Of a stretch of 13,782 bases of DNA, positions 8,974 to 13,782 are shown in pieces. Made by a program: the position numbers and the translations under genes. Origin of the DNA: Ramlibacter sp. (GTDB taxonomy: Bacteria; Pseudomonadota; Gammaproteobacteria; Burkholderiales; Burkholderiaceae_C); the NCBI GenBank assembly GCA_023701085.1, contig JAMPXR010000022.1:1-13782 (forward strand). Reading direction: 5' to 3'. Within the stretch, counting starts at the first letter, position 1; each line of letters opens with the position of its first letter. The notes beneath the pieces were generated by a model that did no database searches, was not told the DNA's origin, and saw only the letters and a program-made list of their open reading frames with translations.

Positions 8974-10750
8974 ACAGGCGATCGAGGTCGTGCATCGCCA
9001 GCTGGCGCCAGGTCGGGCGGCCGTGGTTGCACTGGTCCGAACGCTCGGTTTCTTCCATCTGGCGCAGCAGGGCGTTCATTTCATCCAGCGTGAGCTTGCG
9101 GTTGGCGCGCACGGCGCCATGGCAGGCCATGGTGCCCAGCAGCTCATGTTGCGCGCGCTCGATCACGGTGCTGGCATCGTGCTGCGCGAGTTCGGCCAGC
9201 ACGCTGCGCGCGAGCTCGACGGCGTCGCCTTGCGCGAGGCTCGTGGGCACGGCGCGCACCGCCAGTGTCTTCGGTGAGAACGGCGTGATGTCCAAGCCGA
9301 GCACCCGCAAAGCCGCGACGGACGATTCGGCCGTCGCGACCTCCTGCGGCGTGGCGGCAAAGGTCGCGGGGATCAGCAGCGGCTGGCTGGCGATCGCGCT
9401 CGTGTCCATCTGCCGCTTCAGGCGTTCGTACACGATGCGTTCGTGCGCGGCATGCATGTCCACGATCACCAGGCCCTGGGCGTTCTCGGCCAGGATGTAG
9501 ACGCCCTGCAGTTGCGCGACCGCGCGGCCGAGGGGCCATTCGCCCGCGGGCAAGGCCGGCGGCGGGGAAGCCGGTTCTGTGCGCTGCGGGTCCGCGGCGT
9601 CGGCCTGCCAGAGCGCGGCCAGGTCCGACACGCGGTTGCGCGCGGCGGGCCCGAAATCCATGCGCGGCTGCGCCCATCCGGCGCTGGTCGGCGCCTGCGG
9701 CCGGGGCGGCTCGCTGGCGGGCGTCACCAGGGCGGCCGCGCCCGCCCGCGGCGGCGCCAATGCATCTTCCACCGCACGGCGCACCGCCTGATGCACTTCC
9801 CGGCTGTCGCGAAAGCGCACTTCGATCTTCGTCGGATGCACGTTGACATCCACGCGCGACGGGTCGATCTCCAGGTAGAGCGCATAGACCGGCTGGCGCT
9901 GGCCGTGCAGCACGTCCTCGTAGGCGCTGCGCGCGGCATGGGCGAGGACCTTGTCGCGCACGAAGCGGCCGTTGACGTAGGCGAACTGCTGGTCCGCCCG
10001 CGATCGCGCCGCGTCCGGAATGCCGGCGCGCCCCGTGACCCGGATCGGGCCCGCGCTGTACTGCACCGGCACGCTGCGATCGAGCAGTTCGGCGCCCAGC
10101 ACGTCGGCCATGCGCTGCTCCAGCGTCGCCGGCCGCCATTGCTCGACCAGCCGGCCCTCGTGCCAGATCGCGAACGCCACGTCCGGGCGGGCCAGGGCGT
10201 GGCGGCGCACGGCCTCGACGCAATGGGCCAGCTCGGTCGCGTCGCTCTTGAGGAACTTGCGCCGCGCGGGCGTGCTGAAAAACAGCTCCTTGACTTCCAC
10301 CGTGGTGCCGGGTGCGCGCGCCCCTGGGCGCAGCTCCCCGCTGCGGCCGTCCAGCTGAAAGGCGGTGGCCTGGTCCGGCGTGCGCGAGAGCAGGCTGAGT
10401 TCGGCCACGGAGCCGATGGCCGCCAGCGCCTCGCCGCGAAATCCCATGGTGCCCACCGATTCCAGCTCCTGCAGCGACGCGATCTTGCTGGTCGAATGGC
10501 GCCGCAGGGCCGCCGGCAGTTCCTCGCGCGGGATGCCCGCGCCGTCGTCCTCCACCGACACCAGGCGCACGCCGCCGGCGAGCAGGCGCACGGTCACGCT
10601 GGCCGCGCCGGCATCCAGTGCGTTGTCGACCAGTTCGCGCACCACCGAGGCGGGCCGTTCCACGACCTCACCCGCGGCGATCTGGCTCACCAGCTCGTCG
10701 GGCAAGTCCCGAATCGGCCGGCGCGGCCTGGCGGAAAGGATGGCATTCAT
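8957..10750 (-). CDS. mutL: DNA mismatch repair protein MutL with C-terminal endonuclease motif
   Basis: MutL couples mismatch recognition by MutS to strand incision and removal. The 597-residue protein has an N-terminal GHKL ATPase: ELVDNALDAGA (39-49, with Glu39 and Asn43), DDGAGI (68-73), GFRGEAL (103-109) and GTTVEV (148-153). A proline- and alanine-rich linker (about 332-405) follows. The C-terminal dimerisation domain contains DMHAAHERIVYE (431-442), matching the DQHA(X)2E(X)4E metal-binding motif of nicking MutL proteins with Met for Gln. It also has ACHGAVRANR (542-551), CNHGRP (574-579) and a QPLLIP segment (456-461) resembling the sliding-clamp-binding motif. E. coli MutL lacks this endonuclease motif and relies on MutH. 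The gene is convergent with gdhA and divergent from the DedA gene. A TAGAAT box nine bases before the ATG suggests a nearly leaderless message. Confidence 0.97.
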   Translation of the reverse strand: MNAILSARPRRPIRDLPDELVSQIAAGEVVERPASVVRELVDNALDAGAASVTVRLLAGGVRLVSVEDDGAGIPREELPAALRRHSTSKIASLQELESVGTMGFRGEALAAIGSVAELSLLSRTPDQATAFQLDGRSGELRPGARAPGTTVEVKELFFSTPARRKFLKSDATELAHCVEAVRRHALARPDVAFAIWHEGRLVEQWRPATLEQRMADVLGAELLDRSVPVQYSAGPIRVTGRAGIPDAARSRADQQFAYVNGRFVRDKVLAHAARSAYEDVLHGQRQPVYALYLEIDPSRVDVNVHPTKIEVRFRDSREVHQAVRRAVEDALAPPRAGAAALVTPASEPPRPQAPTSAGWAQPRMDFGPAARNRVSDLAALWQADAADPQRTEPASPPPALPAGEWPLGRAVAQLQGVYILAENAQGLVIVDMHAAHERIVYERLKRQMDTSAIASQPLLIPATFAATPQEVATAESSVAALRVLGLDITPFSPKTLAVRAVPTSLAQGDAVELARSVLAELAQHDASTVIERAQHELLGTMACHGAVRANRKLTLDEMNALLRQMEETERSDQCNHGRPTWRQLAMHDLDRLFLRGR

Positions 10751-10759
10751 GGCTGGGAC

Positions 10760-10765
10760 ATTCTA
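10760..10765 (-). promoter_or_regulatory. Candidate -10 box for mutL
   Basis: TAGAAT on the minus strand is nine bases before the mutL ATG, so the transcript would have a leader of only two or three bases. No Shine-Dalgarno fits between the box and the start. No recognisable -35 is found. Confidence 0.42.
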
Positions 10766-10766
10766 G

Positions 10767-10780
10767 GTGCCGTCCGGCAC
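10767..10780. promoter_or_regulatory. Perfect 14-base hyphenated palindrome between two divergent promoters
   Basis: GTGCCG-TC-CGGCAC is a perfect 6+6 inverted repeat with a two-base spacer. It lies between the candidate -10 boxes of mutL and the DedA gene in a gap of only 61 bases. It could bind a dimeric regulator of both genes, but no family is recognised. Confidence 0.35.
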
Positions 10781-10798
10781 GATCCCCGGCGCCACGCG

Positions 10799-10804
10799 GA
10801 TAAT
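10799..10804 (+). promoter_or_regulatory. Candidate -10 box for the DedA operon
   Basis: GATAAT matches five of six consensus positions and is followed by seven bases and then the ATG at 10812, the spacing expected for a leaderless transcript. No Shine-Dalgarno at proper distance and no clear -35 are seen. Confidence 0.42.
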
Positions 10805-10811
10805 CGCCGCA

Positions 10812-11468
10812 ATGGAACTGATTGGCTTTCTCGTCGACTTCATCCTGCATGTCGACAAATACCTGGAAACTTTCGTACTGAACTATGGCAGTTGGGTCTA
10901 CGCGCTGCTCTTCCTGATCATCTTCGTGGAGACCGGCGTCGTCGTGATGCCCTTCCTGCCCGGGGATTCGCTGCTGTTCGTCGTCGGCGCGATGTGCGGC
11001 GTCGGGCTCATGAGCTATCCGCTGTCGGTGGCCCTCTTGCTGGCGGCGGCGGTGCTGGGCAACCAGAGCAACTACACGGTGGGCCGCTACTTCGGGCCCA
11101 GGGTGTTCCAGTGGGAGGACTCGCGCTTCTTCAACAAGAAGGCGTTCGACCGTGCCCACGCCTTCTATGAAAGGTACGGCGGCATCACCATCGTGGCCGC
11201 GCGTTTCATGCCCTTCCTGCGCACCTTCGCCCCGTTCGTGGCGGGGGTGGCGCAGATGACGCGCAGCAAGTTCTCGTTCTACGACGTGACCGGCGGCGCG
11301 CTGTGGGTGGGCGGCATCATCACGGCGGGGTACTTCTTCGGCAGCGTGCCCTGGGTCAAGATGAACCTGGACAAGATCATCTGGGCGATGATCCTGATCC
11401 CGGGCATCGTCGTGCTGTGGGGCGCCTGGAAAGGACGGCGCGGCGCCTACGTCAGGGAAAAGGCATGA
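10812..11468 (+). CDS. DedA-family membrane protein (VTT/SNARE-associated domain)
   Basis: A 218-residue polytopic inner-membrane protein of the DedA superfamily, whose members act in undecaprenyl-phosphate or phospholipid translocation, membrane potential maintenance and drug tolerance. The family core is intact. FVETG (38-42) with Glu40 and MPFLPGDSLLF (46-56) with Asp52 form the first re-entrant segment, while RFMPFLRTFAPFVAG (131-145) carries Arg131 and Arg137. These four residues correspond to the acidic and arginine positions reported as essential in E. coli YqjA/YghB (from memory). Further hydrophobic segments lie at about 27-40, 54-66, 72-84, 160-177 and 188-204. The start at 10812 is chosen over 10767 because MELIGFLVDF matches family N-termini and a GATAAT box sits just upstream. 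Its stop overlaps the next gene as ATGA. The specific lipid or ion handled is unknown. Confidence 0.92.
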   Translation: MELIGFLVDFILHVDKYLETFVLNYGSWVYALLFLIIFVETGVVVMPFLPGDSLLFVVGAMCGVGLMSYPLSVALLLAAAVLGNQSNYTVGRYFGPRVFQWEDSRFFNKKAFDRAHAFYERYGGITIVAARFMPFLRTFAPFVAGVAQMTRSKFSFYDVTGGALWVGGIITAGYFFGSVPWVKMNLDKIIWAMILIPGIVVLWGAWKGRRGAYVREKA

Positions 11469-12607
11469 AGATCCAGATCGTGGGCGCCGGACCGGCCGGC
11501 CTGTACTTCGCGGCGCTGATGAAGCGCCATGACGCTTCGCACGACATCACGATCCACGAGCGCAATCCGCGCACCGCGACCTGGGGCTTCGGCGTGGTGT
11601 TCTCCGACCGCGCGCTCGATTTCCTGCGGGCCGACGACGAGGCGCTGTACCAGTACCTCATGCCCCACCTGGAGACCTGGCCCGAGATCACGATCGTCCA
11701 CGACTTCACGCGCATCCCGGTGGCCGGCAACGGCTTCTCCTCGATCGGGCGGCTGGACCTGCTCACCCTGCTGTACGCCTACGTCGAGCGGCTGGGCGTC
11801 AAGATCGTGTTCGACACCGAGGTCACCAGCTTCGCCCAGCTCGGGCCCTGCGACCTGATCGTCGGCGCCAACGGCGTCTCGTCCTGGATCCGCGCCGAGA
11901 ACGAAGCGAAGTTCGGGACCCGGACCGACTGGCGCCCCAACAAGTTCATCTGGTACGGCACCAGCAAGGCCTTCAACAGCCTGACGCTGACGTTCCGGAA
12001 CACCGACGTGGGCGTGTTCTGCGCCCACCACTACCGATACCGACCCGACCGGAGCACCTTTCTCGTCGAGGCGGAGGAGGCGACCTGGAAGCGGGCCGGC
12101 TTCGACGCCATGAGCCCCCAGGACACGATCGCGTACTGCGAGCGGGTGTTCGCGCCGGACCTGGAAGGCCACCCCGTCATCTCCAACAACTCCTACTGGC
12201 GCAACTTCCCCGCCATCTGGAACGAACACTGGAGCTTCGACAAGGTGGTGCTCGTGGGCGACGCGCTGCGCACGGCCCACTTCTCGATCGGATCGGGTAC
12301 CCGTCTGGCCATGGAGGACGCCGTCGCGCTGTTCAAGGCCTTCAACGAATGCGGCGCGGACATCCCCGCCGCGCTGGCGCGATTCCAGGCGCTGCGGCTG
12401 CCCCCCATGAAGAGCATCTGGGACGCGGCCAACGTCAGCGCGCACTGGTACGAGCAGATGGACGAGCTGGTCCGGACGCTGTCGCCGATCGAGTTCGCCT
12501 ACAGCTACATGACGCGAACCGGACGCGTCGATCACGACGAAGTCAGGCGGCGCGACCCGAAACTGGCGCAGGCCTATGAACGGCTGCACCCCGAATTGTT
12601 GAAATAG
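11465..12607 (+). CDS. FAD-dependent monooxygenase, single-domain salicylyl-CoA 5-hydroxylase-like
   Basis: A 380-residue flavoprotein hydroxylase of the group A type. The FAD Rossmann motif GAGPAG (7-12) leads to the ribose-binding acidic residue in HERNP (Glu32). The class-specific WGFGVVFSD (40-48), VGDALRTAHFSIGSGTRLAM (264-283) and SYMTRTGRVDHDEVRRRDP (347-365) resemble, as I recall them, the monooxygenase half of salicylyl-CoA 5-hydroxylase and 2-aminobenzoyl-CoA monooxygenase/reductase. Those bifunctional proteins carry a C-terminal old-yellow-enzyme domain. This one stops before it, as in the shorter SdgC-type hydroxylase. The so-called DG motif reads GANG (134-137) instead of the usual GADG. 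An AGGGA at 11454-11458 gives a ribosome site six bases from the ATG, which overlaps the DedA stop by four bases. With the aryl-AMP ligase next door, hydroxylation of an aromatic acyl-CoA is the best guess; the exact substrate is unproven. Confidence 0.8.
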   Translation: MKIQIVGAGPAGLYFAALMKRHDASHDITIHERNPRTATWGFGVVFSDRALDFLRADDEALYQYLMPHLETWPEITIVHDFTRIPVAGNGFSSIGRLDLLTLLYAYVERLGVKIVFDTEVTSFAQLGPCDLIVGANGVSSWIRAENEAKFGTRTDWRPNKFIWYGTSKAFNSLTLTFRNTDVGVFCAHHYRYRPDRSTFLVEAEEATWKRAGFDAMSPQDTIAYCERVFAPDLEGHPVISNNSYWRNFPAIWNEHWSFDKVVLVGDALRTAHFSIGSGTRLAMEDAVALFKAFNECGADIPAALARFQALRLPPMKSIWDAANVSAHWYEQMDELVRTLSPIEFAYSYMTRTGRVDHDEVRRRDPKLAQAYERLHPELLK

Positions 12608-12611
12608 GAGG
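12606..12611 (+). promoter_or_regulatory. Perfect ribosome binding site of the aryl-AMP ligase gene
   Basis: AGGAGG overlaps the last two bases of the monooxygenase stop codon and lies five bases before the ATG at 12617. An ATG at 12613 is too close and in the wrong frame, so 12617 is the start. This is the strongest Shine-Dalgarno in the window. Confidence 0.8.
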
Positions 12612-12616
12612 CATGC

Positions 12617-13782
12617 ATGCTGCAGGGATTCGTCGGCTGGCCGCAGGAGTTGGCGCAGCGTTACCGTGATGCCGGGCTTTGGGAGGGCCTCACGGTGGCC
12701 GAGATGGTGGAGCGGACGGCGCGCCGCCTGCCCGACAAGGTGGCGCTCGTTCATGGCGTGCGCCGTGTCACATACGCGGAGCTGATCGCCGAGGCGCGGC
12801 GACTGGCGGTCGGCCTGCTCGAACTGGGCTTGGGGCCGCAGGATCGCGTGGTCATGCAGTTGCCCAACCTGCCCGAATTCGTCACGATGTACCTGGCGCT
12901 GAACTGGATAGGCGCCATCCCCGTCATGGCCTTGCGTGCGCACCGGCATGCGGAGGTGCGGCACTTCATCCGCGCCTCGGGCGCCGTCGGCTATGTGGTG
13001 GCCGATGTGGTGGGCGGGTTCGATTTCCGGGCCATGGCGCAGGAGATGCAGGCGGAGTTTCCCGCCCTGCGGCATGTCATCGTCGTCGGCCAGGCGGGGC
13101 CGGGCCAAAGCGGCCTGCAGTCGGTCATGGACAGTGTCCGCAGCACGGACGCGCAGGCGCAGGAAAAGCTGGCCGCGCTGCGCCCCGCGTCCGGCGAGGT
13201 CTCGACCATGCTGCTGTCGGGCGGCACCACCTCACTGTCGAAATTGATTCCGCGCACCCACGACGACTACGTGCTGAACGCGCGCCTGTGCGGCGCCGCG
13301 GCCGGTTTCAGCCAGGACACGGTGTTCATGGCCATCCTGCCGCTGGGCCACAACTACAACCTGGCCTCGCCGGGCATTCTGGGGACCTTCTATCACGGCG
13401 GTACCGTGGTACTCGCGGCGGGCACGGGCGCAGAGGAGGTCTTCCCGCTGGTGGCCAGGGAGCGCGTGACGGTGATTGCCGCCGTCGTGCCGCTGATCAA
13501 CGCCTGGCTCAGCTCCGACAAGATCGCCGCGTTCGACCTGTCTTCGCTGCGCGTCGTCCAGAACGGCGGCGCGCGGCTGGTGCCCGAACTGCGGCGGCGC
13601 CTGCGCGAGCAACTGGGATGCACGCCGCAGGAAATCTACGGCACCGCCGAAGGCCTGATCAACATGACGCGCCTGGATGACCCGGACGATCTGCTGATGA
13701 ACAGTTCCGGCGCTCCCGTCAGCGACGAGGACGAGATCATGGTGGTCGACGACGAGGGGCGCGAGGTCGCCGACGGCGTGCC
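12617..13782 (+). CDS. Aryl-acid AMP ligase, DhbE/EntE-like, 3' end truncated by window edge
   Basis: The first 388 residues of an adenylate-forming enzyme; family members are about 540 residues, so the C-terminal lid domain is missing. The N-terminus (GWPQELAQRYRDAGLW, 7-22) is typical of 2,3-dihydroxybenzoate and salicylate-AMP ligases. The phosphate-binding loop reads SGGTTSLSK (201-209), where the usual form is SGGTTGLPK. HNYNLASPG (245-253) with His245, Asn246 and Ser251, and YGTAEGLINMTRLDD (341-355), shape the aryl pocket. By memory of the DhbE structure, Asn246, Ser251 and Ile348 align with Asn235, Ser240 and Val337. Asn fits an ortho-hydroxy or similar group, Ser is found in dihydroxybenzoate enzymes, and Ile is neither the typical Val nor Leu. 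The gene follows the monooxygenase by nine bases, so the enzyme probably supplies its activated substrate. A siderophore role is possible, but no other siderophore genes are visible. Confidence 0.88.
   Translation, partial: MLQGFVGWPQELAQRYRDAGLWEGLTVAEMVERTARRLPDKVALVHGVRRVTYAELIAEARRLAVGLLELGLGPQDRVVMQLPNLPEFVTMYLALNWIGAIPVMALRAHRHAEVRHFIRASGAVGYVVADVVGGFDFRAMAQEMQAEFPALRHVIVVGQAGPGQSGLQSVMDSVRSTDAQAQEKLAALRPASGEVSTMLLSGGTTSLSKLIPRTHDDYVLNARLCGAAAGFSQDTVFMAILPLGHNYNLASPGILGTFYHGGTVVLAAGTGAEEVFPLVARERVTVIAAVVPLINAWLSSDKIAAFDLSSLRVVQNGGARLVPELRRRLREQLGCTPQEIYGTAEGLINMTRLDDPDDLLMNSSGAPVSDEDEIMVVDDEGREVADGV

Noticed and set aside
10767-10811. Upstream ATG extending the DedA protein by fifteen residues
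   Set aside because: It would start inside the palindrome and translate through the candidate -10 box; the family N-terminus begins at 10812.
11447-13108. 553-codon open frame antisense to the monooxygenase and ligase
   Set aside because: It runs across two clear genes and their junction, has His/Arg/Gly-biased low-complexity composition and no domain motif. It is explained by third-position GC bias.

Overview
The window looks like chromosomal DNA of a high-GC betaproteobacterium, most likely order Burkholderiales and possibly Comamonadaceae (Ramlibacter or Variovorax-like). This is inferred from the very GC-rich third codon positions, the mutL and miaA neighbourhood, a MutL that carries its own endonuclease motif, and the style of the proteins. 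No database search was run. Coding density is very high: ten protein genes fill the window and the longest gap is about 147 bases. I see no RNA genes, insertion sequences, prophage or CRISPR. Two genes run off the edges: an ABC permease on the left and an aryl-AMP ligase on the right.

Region 1 (1-4306) holds a two-repeat FtsX/LolE-type ABC permease (minus strand, 3' end cut off) and its probable LolD/MacB-class ATPase (minus strand). They are separated by an oppositely oriented PLP-dependent threonine/serine dehydratase-like gene. The permease and dehydratase diverge across a 130-base gap that contains an alternating purine-pyrimidine tract and a strong inverted repeat.

Region 2 (4303-7443) is a tight minus-strand run: lipoprotein-like alpha/beta hydrolase, Bcr/CflA-type MFS exporter, miaA (tRNA dimethylallyltransferase), then the ABC ATPase. 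The exporter overlaps miaA by 23 bases, and miaA overlaps the ATPase by a four-base ATGA.

Region 3 (7444-10750) is gdhA (NADP-type glutamate dehydrogenase, plus strand), convergent with mutL (minus strand). In many proteobacteria mutL and miaA are neighbours. Here gdhA, the hydrolase and the exporter lie between them.

Region 4 (10751-13782) starts divergently from mutL. A DedA-family membrane protein overlaps by ATGA with a single-domain flavin monooxygenase of the salicylyl-CoA 5-hydroxylase type. Nine bases further on is a DhbE/EntE-like aryl-AMP ligase with a perfect AGGAGG ribosome binding site. The last two genes suggest a pathway that activates an ortho-substituted aromatic acid and hydroxylates it as a CoA thioester. 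This is the most interesting part of the window, and its defining downstream genes are not visible.

A recurring small signal is a -10-like hexamer placed only 6 to 9 bases before a start codon (mutL, dedA-like, MFS, and more weakly the permease). This would give leaderless or nearly leaderless transcripts.
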